Positions 29,498 through 37,368 of a stretch of DNA of 64,000 bases are shown piece by piece. The notes below the pieces were generated by a model. That model saw only the letters and a program-made list of their open reading frames with translations. It did no database searches and was not told where the DNA came from. The position numbers and the translations under genes were made by a program. Within the stretch, counting starts at the first letter, position 1, and every line of letters starts with the position of its first letter. The DNA comes from Methanosphaera sp. BMS (GTDB lineage: Archaea; Methanobacteriota; Methanobacteria; Methanobacteriales; Methanobacteriaceae), in contig NZ_CP014213.1 of the NCBI RefSeq assembly GCF_003268005.1, positions 558,001 through 622,000 on the forward strand, given 5' to 3'.

Positions 29498-30790
29498 CTA
29501 TAGGGACCAGTAACAAACGTCATCCTTGTCAATGACTTTGTTCTTGAATTTTTCCTTCAAATCAACCAATATTACTTTATCTTTAGAAAGTTCTTTGAAG
29601 AATTCATAATCCCAGCTTTCATATTCGCTATGACAGGAGGATATGATTATGGCGTCAAACTTATCATGAAGGTCATTATTGATGTCAAGGTCATAGACAG
29701 CCTTAACCTCATTTTCCATGGCACATGGATCATTTGTTGTAATCTTGACTCCTGAATCCTTTAATTTATTTATTACCTCGATGATTTTGCTGTTTCTAAT
29801 GTCATTGCAGTTTTCCTTAAATGTTATTCCACATACCAATATTTCAGCATTCTTAACTGGAATGTCATTTGATTCAAGCAATCCGATTACGTTTTCATAT
29901 ATGTAATCAACCATTGACTCATTAACTGTCCTTGCAGTACTAATCAGTTGTGTAGGATATTCCAAATCCTGTGACCTGTGGATTAGATAGTATGGATCAA
30001 CTCCTATGCAGTGTCCGCCGACAAGGCCCGGCTCATATTTTACGAAGTTCCACTTGGTACTGGCCGCATCAAGAACATCCTGAACATTTATGCCCATCTG
30101 ATTATATATCTTGGATAATTCATTGACAAGTGCAATGTTAACGTCCCTTTGAATGTTTTCAGTTATTTTAGCTGCCTCAGCTACCTTAATAGTCTGGGCC
30201 TTGTATATTCCCTTGTCAATTATGCTGTCATATACCCTGCTTACAATATCCAATGATTCATCATCTATTGCCGAGACTATCTTGGTAATGTCTGATATCT
30301 TCTTGTTGTTTTTTCCCGAGCTAACTCTTTCAGGTGAATATCCTACCTTGAAGTCAGTGTATAGCTTTAGGCCGGAATATTCTTCAAGTATGGGTACGCA
30401 GACATCCTCGGTTACACCGGGATATACCGTGGATTCATATACGACTATTGAATCCTTTGGCATGTTTTTTGCAACTATTTGTGTTGATGATTTGATATAT
30501 GTTAAATCAGGCGTGTTATCTTCTTTAATAGGTGTTGGAACTGTTATGATGATGAAATTTGCCTCTTTCAGTAACTTTTCATCTTCTGTAAATACAATGT
30601 CGTATTCGTTTAAATTATCTTCTTGGTCGATTAAATCAATACCCTTATTGTACATGTCAATTTTATATGAATTTACATCAAAGCCTATTACATCATACTT
30701 GCAGGACAATAATTTGGCAAGCGGTAAACCCACATAGCCCAATCCAACTACAGCTATTTTCTTTTTTCTATTTATCAAATCATCAAACAT
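29498..30790 (-). CDS. wecC: UDP-sugar 6-dehydrogenase, UDP-N-acetyl-mannosamine/-galactosamine dehydrogenase type
   Basis: A 430-residue NAD-dependent nucleotide-sugar dehydrogenase that oxidises a UDP-N-acetylhexosamine twice to the uronic acid used in cell-surface polysaccharides. The Rossmann motif VVGLGYVGLPLA is at the N-terminus, VPTP near residue 85, and the active-site Cys is in GGHCIGVDPYYL. The family's C-terminal UDP-binding domain is complete. UDP-ManNAc, UDP-GlcNAc and UDP-GalNAc dehydrogenases cannot be separated by eye, so the symbol is provisional. No other polysaccharide gene is adjacent. Confidence 0.88.
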   Translation of the reverse strand: MFDDLINRKKKIAVVGLGYVGLPLAKLLSCKYDVIGFDVNSYKIDMYNKGIDLIDQEDNLNEYDIVFTEDEKLLKEANFIIITVPTPIKEDNTPDLTYIKSSTQIVAKNMPKDSIVVYESTVYPGVTEDVCVPILEEYSGLKLYTDFKVGYSPERVSSGKNNKKISDITKIVSAIDDESLDIVSRVYDSIIDKGIYKAQTIKVAEAAKITENIQRDVNIALVNELSKIYNQMGINVQDVLDAASTKWNFVKYEPGLVGGHCIGVDPYYLIHRSQDLEYPTQLISTARTVNESMVDYIYENVIGLLESNDIPVKNAEILVCGITFKENCNDIRNSKIIEVINKLKDSGVKITTNDPCAMENEVKAVYDLDINNDLHDKFDAIIISSCHSEYESWDYEFFKELSKDKVILVDLKEKFKNKVIDKDDVCYWSL

Positions 30791-31048
30791 TATTAATCTA
30801 ACCTATAATTGAGTTCTCTAAAAAAAATTATCAGAGTATATTTAAATAATTATATAACTATTTATAGTTAATATTTTATTTAAATTTATTTATATGAAAT
30901 CAATCGGGGGACAATGCTTTAATTTAATATCGAATAATAGATTTATCATATGTTCTAATGTTGAATTCTTTCCATAATTTTCTGGCTGTGGTAATGAAAA
31001 TATATTTAAAACCGTATTAATAAACACATATATAAAGAGGCTATAGAA

Positions 31049-31441
31049 ATGTTATTTGAATGTTTGATGGTAGGTTTGGGTGGATTTGTAGGTAGCGTGT
31101 TGCGTTATCTGATGGGTTTTATAAAGGTTCATGAGTCAACTACATTTCCCGTTAACACCTTTTTTATTAATATGCTTGGTGTACTGTTAATCTCATTTAT
31201 AGCTTATTATATCACCAATTCCACCAGTGCAAATGTCGATTCGTCTACTTTGAAATACATAATACTGTTTTTAAAGGTGGGAGTGTGTGGCGGTTTTACA
31301 ACATTTTCCACATTTGCTCTTGAAACCGGTGATCTCTTGAAGACGGGTAACGTGGAAGTTGCATTTGTCTATGTTTTATTGAGTGTAGTAGTTGGGGTAA
31401 GTTTAATTTTCCTGCCTGATTTGCTCATCAAGTCAGTATAA
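31049..31441 (+). CDS. crcB: Fluoride ion channel FluC/CrcB
   Basis: 130 residues with four transmembrane helices: GGFVGSVLRYLMG at the N-terminus, TFFINMLGV, and GVCGGFTTFSTF, the Phe/Thr-rich fluoride pore motif of the family. It functions as a dual-topology homodimer that exports fluoride. Start ATG 31049 is preceded by AGAGG about 9 bases upstream. I looked for a fluoride riboswitch in 30880-31048 and did not see one. It is a single gene, divergent from the sugar dehydrogenase. Confidence 0.94.
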   Translation: MLFECLMVGLGGFVGSVLRYLMGFIKVHESTTFPVNTFFINMLGVLLISFIAYYITNSTSANVDSSTLKYIILFLKVGVCGGFTTFSTFALETGDLLKTGNVEVAFVYVLLSVVVGVSLIFLPDLLIKSV

Positions 31442-31522
31442 TCATTAAAATCACCATTTTAAAAAAAAAGTGGATAAAAAAGAGTAGTTTAAATGTAGTA
31501 GTTTGAAAATAGTTTGAATTAT

Positions 31523-31777
31523 TTAATAATTGTTTTGAGCAAGGTTATCCTGCATTACCTGAATGATGTTTCTGGCAATCTCAGGAGTCATGACTATTTG
31601 TGTTGAAACTTCCTGAATTATTTCCACATCCCCAAATTCATTGTTTGCAAGTTTTTCTTCTATAAATGCTACTCGTATCTGGTTGTTTGAGCCTACACAT
31701 ACGGCTCCGGATACAGGTTGCGTTTTACTTTCTTTTATTACAATTTTTGGCATTTGGTTGTTGTTTAATTCATCCAT
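31523..31777 (-). CDS. Small protein resembling DUF3467
   Basis: 84 residues. The end of the protein (TQIVMTPEIARNIIQVMQDNL) resembles the conserved C-terminal part of DUF3467 proteins, whose function is unknown. The start has AGGATGAT upstream and overlaps the end of the preceding HTH gene by 8 bases, so the two are co-transcribed. It is cytoplasmic with no membrane segment. The family assignment is tentative. Confidence 0.6.
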   Translation of the reverse strand: MDELNNNQMPKIVIKESKTQPVSGAVCVGSNNQIRVAFIEEKLANNEFGDVEIIQEVSTQIVMTPEIARNIIQVMQDNLAQNNY

Positions 31778-32303
31778 AATTGATCATCCTTTTATTTGAT
31801 TTTACCGGATAACATCCATTTATTATAAAATCTGTACATAGATTCTGTGAAGAGTTTATTGATTGTTGTTTATTTTTTAAGATTTCATATTCTTCTTTTG
31901 TAATAGTAATATGTTCATTATTCTCCAGTTTATCCAATTCTTCCTCTAGATTTACATCATATTCTATGCTGTTCATGAATTCTTCAAATTCATCATCGCT
32001 TAATGCTTCACCATAGACAATCTCGGACTTTTCAATTTGATTTGTCATTATTAATTCTGCTATGTTGACCTGTGCGTCAATTAATATTTTTACTATTTTA
32101 GAGTTCAAATTAAGTTTATATTTTGAATTTTCTTTTTCAAGAATATCCAATTTAATCAAATCTGTTATAAATGAATCTAAGGTTACTCTAGATATTTTTG
32201 CTCCAACCGCTATCTGTTTTTTTGTATAATAACGTTTTGGATTAATTAGTATATAATTTATTACTTTTACTTGAGGATAATTTCCAAATATTTTTTCATA
32301 CAT
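31770..32303 (-). CDS. Winged-helix DNA-binding protein
   Basis: The ORF opens at 32357, but the upstream part is unusual for a cytoplasmic protein and GGTGATA precedes the ATG at 32303, so I take MYEKIFGNYPQVKV as the start (177 residues). Residues 10-75 form a winged helix (YYTKKQIAVGAKISRVTLDSFI followed by LDILEKENSKYKLN). The acidic C-terminal half has no recognised domain and ends in a Cys-containing tail. It overlaps the DUF3467-like gene by 8 bases and diverges from the small regulator at 32403, so it may autoregulate both. Confidence 0.7.
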   Translation of the reverse strand: MYEKIFGNYPQVKVINYILINPKRYYTKKQIAVGAKISRVTLDSFITDLIKLDILEKENSKYKLNLNSKIVKILIDAQVNIAELIMTNQIEKSEIVYGEALSDDEFEEFMNSIEYDVNLEEELDKLENNEHITITKEEYEILKNKQQSINSSQNLCTDFIINGCYPVKSNKRMINYG

Positions 32304-32402
32304 ACTATCACCACAAATATGTTTAAAAAATATACTTACACAAATTATGATGTACATTTTTTATACATATAATTATATATGAGGGAGGTTATATTTATAT
32401 AT

Positions 32403-32660
32403 ATGCAAAGTACAGAAGAAATTGAAAAGGACATATTGGCTACACTATTTAAACATGGATGTATTGGAAAGCACCATACTCCCATAATTAACCTATGCAG
32501 AAATTTAAACCAATATTCATGCAAGGAAATTAAAAAGGGAATAAAAGCACTGAGAAAACAGAAATACATAAATTTATACAAGACATACCATGGAATGGAT
32601 GTAAGGATAGTCCCATCAAAATTACAGGAAATAAAGAAAATAATAGCATTAGACCAATAA
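32403..32660 (+). CDS. Small winged-helix-like protein
   Basis: 85 residues; basic, helical, with a pattern typical of a compact winged helix (IEKDILATLFKHG, CKEIKKGIKALRKQKYINLYK). A strong GGAGG at 32384-32388 lies 14 bases before ATG 32403 but only 8 bases before an in-frame ATA at 32397. The ATG at 32379 cannot use that site. It is divergent from the HTH gene at 32303 with about 90 bases between. Its target is unknown. Confidence 0.65.
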   Translation: MQSTEEIEKDILATLFKHGCIGKHHTPIINLCRNLNQYSCKEIKKGIKALRKQKYINLYKTYHGMDVRIVPSKLQEIKKIIALDQ

Positions 32661-33152
32661 CAGTCATTTCAATAACCAATAATGATATAAGTAGTTAAAT
32701 ATTATCTGTTAATCGTTTATCAAATACAATAGAATTTATTGTCATTAAGCAACTAAAAATCAATCATTGATGCTTGATATATTCTATCATATACTATTGT
32801 AATTTATTAATACTCACTTAATAATCATTCAATTAATTGAATCGATAGCGATACACAACTCTTTTAAATTATGAATTGTTACTATTTTTCTTTTATTCAA
32901 TTAAGAAGTCATGACATTTAATAGGCCTCATACTCCATTATCAATAATTAATATTTTTTCTATAAATAATATTAGGTTTATATAATAGATTGAATAATAT
33001 AATAATGTAAACATGAAATATAGCCTAATAAAGACTACTATGTTTACATAATTAGTTATTTTTTATATAATTATGTACGTTTATTTTATAAAAATACTTA
33101 AATTTAATCATTTATTTAAAAAAAATAGGTAATAAAATAATTAGGTGATAAA
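32661..33152. other. AT-rich intergenic stretch with a palindromic site
   Basis: No ORF. A perfect inverted repeat ATGTAAACAT / ATGTTTACAT lies at 33005-33014 / 33040-33049, about 105 bases before the 3-TM gene pair. The pair's Shine-Dalgarno is AGGTGA immediately before ATG 33153. Nothing else is recognised. Confidence 0.45.
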
Positions 33153-33422
33153 ATGTTTTTAGATCCATATATACCCTTTATAGGTTTAATAGTATTTGGT
33201 AATATAGAAAACTTAATCCTATCTTCACATGGGGTAGTTAAAGGTGCAAATCCTATAATATTAGGTATACTGAGTATTATATGTGTTGTATTCTGGTTAT
33301 TCATTGGTACTGCTGGAACGAATATATTGATTGACTATGCGGATATTATAGAATTAATTGGTGCTATTGCAATAATAATCTTGGGATTACAGTCAATGAT
33401 TCAATCCATTAAATATGAATAG
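33153..33422 (+). CDS. Three-TM membrane protein, half-transporter-like (first of a tandem pair)
   Basis: 89 residues with three hydrophobic segments: about 8-24 (containing FGNIENL), about 33-53 (NPIILGILSIICVVFWLF) and about 64-84 (ending LGLQSMIQSI). It is clearly homologous to the next gene, sharing FGNIENL, LGILS, IGT.GT and the final helix pattern. The layout resembles one half of 3+3 TM transporters of the LysE/MntP (DUF204) type, where a short acidic motif in TM1 is followed by two helices ending GxQ. That relation is my inference from pattern, not a database match. AGGTGA precedes the ATG. Confidence 0.7.
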   Translation: MFLDPYIPFIGLIVFGNIENLILSSHGVVKGANPIILGILSIICVVFWLFIGTAGTNILIDYADIIELIGAIAIIILGLQSMIQSIKYE

Positions 33423-33433
33423 CTGGTGAAACG

Positions 33434-33703
33434 ATGTCATTAAGTGATTATAAAGAATTTTTAGGGTTACTGATATTCGGTAACATAGAAAACTTAGTAT
33501 TGGCTTGTCAAGGAGCGGTTGCATGTGTTGATCCAATTATGTTGGGTATTTTAAGTTTAACTGCCGTGATATTATGGTTTATCATAGGTACATATGGAAC
33601 AAAGGTAGCTATCAAATATTCCAGGGTTATTGAATTTATAGGTGGATTTGTAATATTTGTATTAGGTGTACAATCAGTACTTACTGTATTTCATATAATT
33701 TAA
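33434..33703 (+). CDS. Three-TM membrane protein, half-transporter-like (second of a tandem pair)
   Basis: 89 residues, the same length and layout as the preceding gene, 11 bases after it and preceded by GGTGAAACG. It shares FGNIENLVL in TM1, PIMLGILSL in TM2 and IEFIGGFVIFVLGVQSV in TM3, but has diverged elsewhere, so the copies are not a recent duplication. The constant pairing suggests a heteromeric complex in the cytoplasmic membrane. The conserved Glu and Asn in TM1 could line a cation path. The substrate is unknown. Confidence 0.7.
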   Translation: MSLSDYKEFLGLLIFGNIENLVLACQGAVACVDPIMLGILSLTAVILWFIIGTYGTKVAIKYSRVIEFIGGFVIFVLGVQSVLTVFHII

Positions 33704-33782
33704 AGGGGATTCATAATTAGATTTAATTATGGATATTTACTATTTTTTTTTAAAATAAAAAAAGATGAAGAAGAAAAATTAT

Positions 33783-34304
33783 CTACTCGAATTTTTCTTT
33801 AAATATTTGTTTGTTTTCTTCTAGTTTACTTTTAAATTCAGCATAAGCGTCATTGTATTCTTCTTCACTCATGTTTCCGGTAGCATATGCTATTGTGCTG
33901 ACAACTATGTAGAAGAGGTTGTTTATTAACACTCCTATAAATTCCAGGTAATTTTTAAGCATTCCCGTGTCTATTTTTCCATCTTTTGTTAGGTGAGCTT
34001 CAGCATCTATTATTGACTTTTCGATGTTGTCGATGAGTTGGCCTAACATTACCTTTATGTCGTTAATCTCCAGGCTTGTTTTTTCTTCAAATTCTTGGTT
34101 GTTTTTTGAGAAAGTGGTCAAGAATGGGAATACGATTCTTCTGATAAATCCTATTAGCTCATATATTCTTTTTGTTGCCCTACTAAAGTCTTCTGGGGTT
34201 AAATCTCCTTTTGCAATTGCGTTTATTATTTTATCTAGGATCATGTTGAATTTTTCTATTATTATTTCTGTTGATTTAAAACTGTTTTTGTTATTTAGAG
34301 CCAT
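33783..34304 (-). CDS. Hypothetical all-helical protein
   Basis: 173 residues, strongly helical, with a more hydrophobic segment near 125-142 (INNLFYIVVSTIAYATGN) that could be a membrane-associated helix, and heptad-like charged stretches before and after it. It has no signal peptide and no recognised family. The start MALNNKNSF has GGAGAA about 5 bases upstream. It stands alone, with its 3' end facing the 3-TM pair. Confidence 0.6.
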   Translation of the reverse strand: MALNNKNSFKSTEIIIEKFNMILDKIINAIAKGDLTPEDFSRATKRIYELIGFIRRIVFPFLTTFSKNNQEFEEKTSLEINDIKVMLGQLIDNIEKSIIDAEAHLTKDGKIDTGMLKNYLEFIGVLINNLFYIVVSTIAYATGNMSEEEYNDAYAEFKSKLEENKQIFKEKFE

Positions 34305-35024
34305 TTTTATTTCTCCTTTTTATATTGTATTTACTTTTTTGAACTATAATAATATTTAATTTTTATTCTTTACGATAATCATCAGATAAGCTTAAATTCT
34401 TGGAAAGCTTCAAACTTCATGCTTTCCAAAGATACTATTATAACAAGTTACTTAAATACTTATCTGATGCATAAGCATACTTCATAAAAATAAGTTATTT
34501 ACCGTTTACTTACATAAAACTAATTATTTATTCATTTTTTGCTCTGTAAAATTTTTAAAAAAATAATTGAATCAAATAATAATCTAAATTATTCCAAATT
34601 GTCAATTTTCAAGCCTTTTTTTAACAGGATAACTCCAATGGAAATATCATTATAGGCCGGTTATATTCTTGTATCCTCTTTTATGAATATTTAATAATTC
34701 TATATGTAATATGGATAATGAAAAATAAGTCTTTAAGCTATGATAAATTATAATTAATTTTTTTATTGATTTTAAAACTCTTAAAAATGTCATCCATTAA
34801 ATAGTTCTCCGTTTGGCTTTTATAGTTATAAGGCTGACAATAAAAACTAACAGGACACTTAAAAAATTACTAATGTCCATTGATACAAAAACAGTAATCA
34901 TAAAAAAATTTAAAGGTGGATATTAACCCCAATATGTGCTTGGGTCATAAATCTACCCTTATTACATTCGCTTAATAATGGGAAGTATGTGGAAAATACT
35001 ATCTAATATCGTCAAAAATCCTGA
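34305..35024. other. Long AT-rich intergenic stretch, contains a nested inverted-repeat element
   Basis: No gene is seen on either strand. The only strong structure is the nested inverted repeat at 34380-34469 described separately. The rest is low-complexity A/T, with poly-T and poly-A runs. Confidence 0.5.
34380..34469. repeat. Nested inverted-repeat element (outer 11-base, inner 9-base perfect arms)
   Basis: Outer arms CATCAGATAAG (34380-34390) and CTTATCTGATG (34459-34469) are perfectly complementary. Inside them TTGGAAAGC (34400-34408) and GCTTTCCAA (34421-34429) form a second perfect stem with a 12-base loop. The 90-base unit could be a miniature transposable element, a structured RNA or a large regulatory site. 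The outer arm sequence nearly recurs at 20979-20991 (CTTATCAGATGC) upstream of tnpB. Confidence 0.65.
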
Positions 35025-36626
35025 TTATTTTCCAAACTTCATGTTTCCGAATATTCCTCTAACAATCTGCTTGGATACTTCTCTTGCAATGGTGCTGGTG
35101 GCTGTGGTTACGACCTTATCCAATGGACTGCTGGCATTAGACCTTCTTTTAGTACCTGTTTGGGTAGGTATGTTATTTAGTATATCACCCATTGATGGTA
35201 ATTTCATACCCGCCTGATTATTGCCGTTATCTGTTGGCTGATTGTTCTGTGGGATGTTTTGCTGGTTAGCCTGAGGATTGTTTTGCGGATTATAATCCAT
35301 ACCTGATTGCTGCTGGATTACCTCTGTTGCATTAATGTTCATCTTATCCAATAATGATTCATATGCAGATACCCTGTCAAAGCTTTCAGCATATTTTTGC
35401 TTATACACGGAATACATTATTATCTGACTTCTATATTCATCGTCAATTGAACCCAAATAGCTCTGTGGAGGTAGAATGTAAACCTTCTGAACTATTTCCG
35501 GCACTCCCTTTTCATCAAGTAATGATACTAATGCTTCCCCTATTTCCAGATTGGATATGGCATCTATAGTGGAAAATTCGGGATTTTCCCTGAATGATTC
35601 TGCGGCCACTTTTACTCCTTTCTGATCTTTAGGTGTGTATGCCCTCAGGGAATGCTGTATTCTATTACCCAGCTGTGAGAGAATGGAATCCGGTATATCT
35701 GATGGATTTTGTGATATGAAGTATATTCCCACTCCCTTAGAACGAATCAAACGAATAATCTGGTCTATTTTCTGTAGGAATACTGGTGATAAATTATTGA
35801 ATAACAGGTGTGCCTCATCAAAGAAGAATACCAATTTAGGTTTTTCCAAGTCTCCCACTTCTGGCAGTGACTCATACAGCTCTGACATTAACCATAAAAG
35901 GAATGTTGAATATAAGTCGGGATACAATGACAGTTTAACAGCATCCAATATGTTTATCATTCCCTTTCCCTGATCGTCACATTGGATTAAGTCATTTAAA
36001 TCCAATGCAGGTTCTCCGAAGAATTGATTACCTCCCTGATCTTCAAGGTTAAGCAATGCCCTTATAATGGTATTGGCACTTCTTGTATCAATGTTACCAT
36101 ATTGGGATTGGTACTTGTCCTTGTTTTCGGTTACATAGTTTATCATTGACTTCAAGTCCTTGATGTCTATTATCAGTAATCCCTCTTCATCGGCTACCCT
36201 AAATACTACATTCAATACTCCTTGTTGAGCTTCGGTTAAGTTAAGTATTCTTGAGAGTAACATTGGGCCTATTTCGGATATGCTTACCCTTATCGGCAAT
36301 CCTTTTTCTCCCAGTAAATCCCAGAATTCCACTGGATATGATTTATATGTAAATCCTTTCTCTTGCAGGGAGTATTTTTCCACTCTTTCCTGTACTTTAC
36401 CGCTTGCTTCACCCATCTTTGCTAAGCCTGCCACATCACCTTTCATATCTGCCAAGAATACGGGTACGCCCATATCACTAAATGCTTCACTTAATGTTTT
36501 AACGGTTACCGTCTTACCGGTACCTGTTGCCCCGGCTATTACGCCATGTCTATTTGCTAGTTTCGGTAGCAGGTATACTTCCGTATCGTCGTTACATCCA
36601 ACTAATATTTTTCCATCCGTGTACAT
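35025..36626 (-). CDS. HerA-like ATPase of the DUF853 (YjgR) type
   Basis: 533 residues. An FtsK/HerA-type P-loop ATPase: Walker A GATGTGKT near residue 33, Walker B LVFFFDEAH near residue 270, a sensor-like FISQNP, and an arginine-bearing segment SQLGNRIQHSLRA. A Gln/Asn/Pro-rich linker near residue 445-480 precedes a short C-terminal segment ending RGIFGNMKFG, as in DUF853 proteins. HerA-like ATPases move DNA; the role of DUF853 is not settled, and no NurA partner is adjacent. AAGGAAG (36634-36640) is 7 bases before ATG 36626 and only 1 base before ATG 36632, so I use 36626. Confidence 0.87.
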   Translation of the reverse strand: MYTDGKILVGCNDDTEVYLLPKLANRHGVIAGATGTGKTVTVKTLSEAFSDMGVPVFLADMKGDVAGLAKMGEASGKVQERVEKYSLQEKGFTYKSYPVEFWDLLGEKGLPIRVSISEIGPMLLSRILNLTEAQQGVLNVVFRVADEEGLLIIDIKDLKSMINYVTENKDKYQSQYGNIDTRSANTIIRALLNLEDQGGNQFFGEPALDLNDLIQCDDQGKGMINILDAVKLSLYPDLYSTFLLWLMSELYESLPEVGDLEKPKLVFFFDEAHLLFNNLSPVFLQKIDQIIRLIRSKGVGIYFISQNPSDIPDSILSQLGNRIQHSLRAYTPKDQKGVKVAAESFRENPEFSTIDAISNLEIGEALVSLLDEKGVPEIVQKVYILPPQSYLGSIDDEYRSQIIMYSVYKQKYAESFDRVSAYESLLDKMNINATEVIQQQSGMDYNPQNNPQANQQNIPQNNQPTDNGNNQAGMKLPSMGDILNNIPTQTGTKRRSNASSPLDKVVTTATSTIAREVSKQIVRGIFGNMKFGK

Positions 36627-36701
36627 TTTCATACTTCCTTAATTATTTCTACTGATTAGAGATTTATTATATTATAGTTTTATATTTTATTATACTAAAT
36701 T

Positions 36702-37310
36702 CTAATGGATAAAATTCATAAACGTTTTATCTTCACGTATAGGTTTTTTTGTATCCGTTAGATTATTCAGCATCCATATGATTGATTTGGCTAAGTCTCT
36801 CATCTGTTGCATTCCTTCAATGTCCTGTTTTACTTCTTCAGGGGATGTTCCATGTACGCCATTCCAGTACTGGCCAGATGCTATAGGCATTCGTGTAATT
36901 GTAAAATACTTATTTAATCTATCGAATGCACTTCCTGCTCCTCCTCTTCTGCAACTGACGACGCTTGCACCTATTTTATTTTCAAATAGACTTGAGTTTT
37001 GATAGAATGCCTTGTCCAGGGCTGCTCCAAATGAGCCGTTAATGTTTGCATAGTATACGGGACTTCCCAGTACTATTGCATCTGCGTCTTTCATTTTCTG
37101 TGCCAGTACATTTGACACGTCATCATATATGCATCTGCCTAGCTTTGCACATGCGTGGCATGCCTTACAGCCGTATACTGCATCATCTCCTATCCAGAAG
37201 ATTTCGCTTTCAATATTTTCTTCATCATCCAGTACTTTTTTTATTTCACCTAGTGCAGTGTAGGTACATCCTTTTTCTCTTGTACTTCCATTTACCAGTA
37301 ACACTTTCAT
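36702..37310 (-). CDS. NADPH-dependent FMN reductase-like flavoprotein, Cys-rich (iron-sulfur flavoprotein type)
   Basis: 202 residues. The flavodoxin-like FMN site LLVNGSTREKGCT is at the N-terminus, with GSPVYYANI near residue 80. A Cys cluster CKACHACAKLGRC lies at about 48-60. The compact CxxCxxC spacing is typical of iron-sulfur flavoprotein relatives in methanogens that reduce quinones, oxygen or other small acceptors. The frame opens with GTG at 37319, but AGGAG (37322-37326) is correctly spaced for ATG 37310. It is monocistronic. Confidence 0.85.
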   Translation of the reverse strand: MKVLLVNGSTREKGCTYTALGEIKKVLDDEENIESEIFWIGDDAVYGCKACHACAKLGRCIYDDVSNVLAQKMKDADAIVLGSPVYYANINGSFGAALDKAFYQNSSLFENKIGASVVSCRRGGAGSAFDRLNKYFTITRMPIASGQYWNGVHGTSPEEVKQDIEGMQQMRDLAKSIIWMLNNLTDTKKPIREDKTFMNFIH

Positions 37311-37368
37311 TTTAATCACTACTCCTACTGTTTGAATAATTTATTATTTTTTTTCAAAAAATTTTCAC

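Noticed and set aside
30880-31048. Fluoride riboswitch before crcB
   Set aside because: The conserved GATGG...CCTAA-type elements and pseudoknot arms of crcB riboswitches are not visible.
32990-33010. Similarity of TGAATAATATAATAAT near 21015 and 32990
   Set aside because: Low-complexity A/T sequence; similarity does not extend into the flanks.
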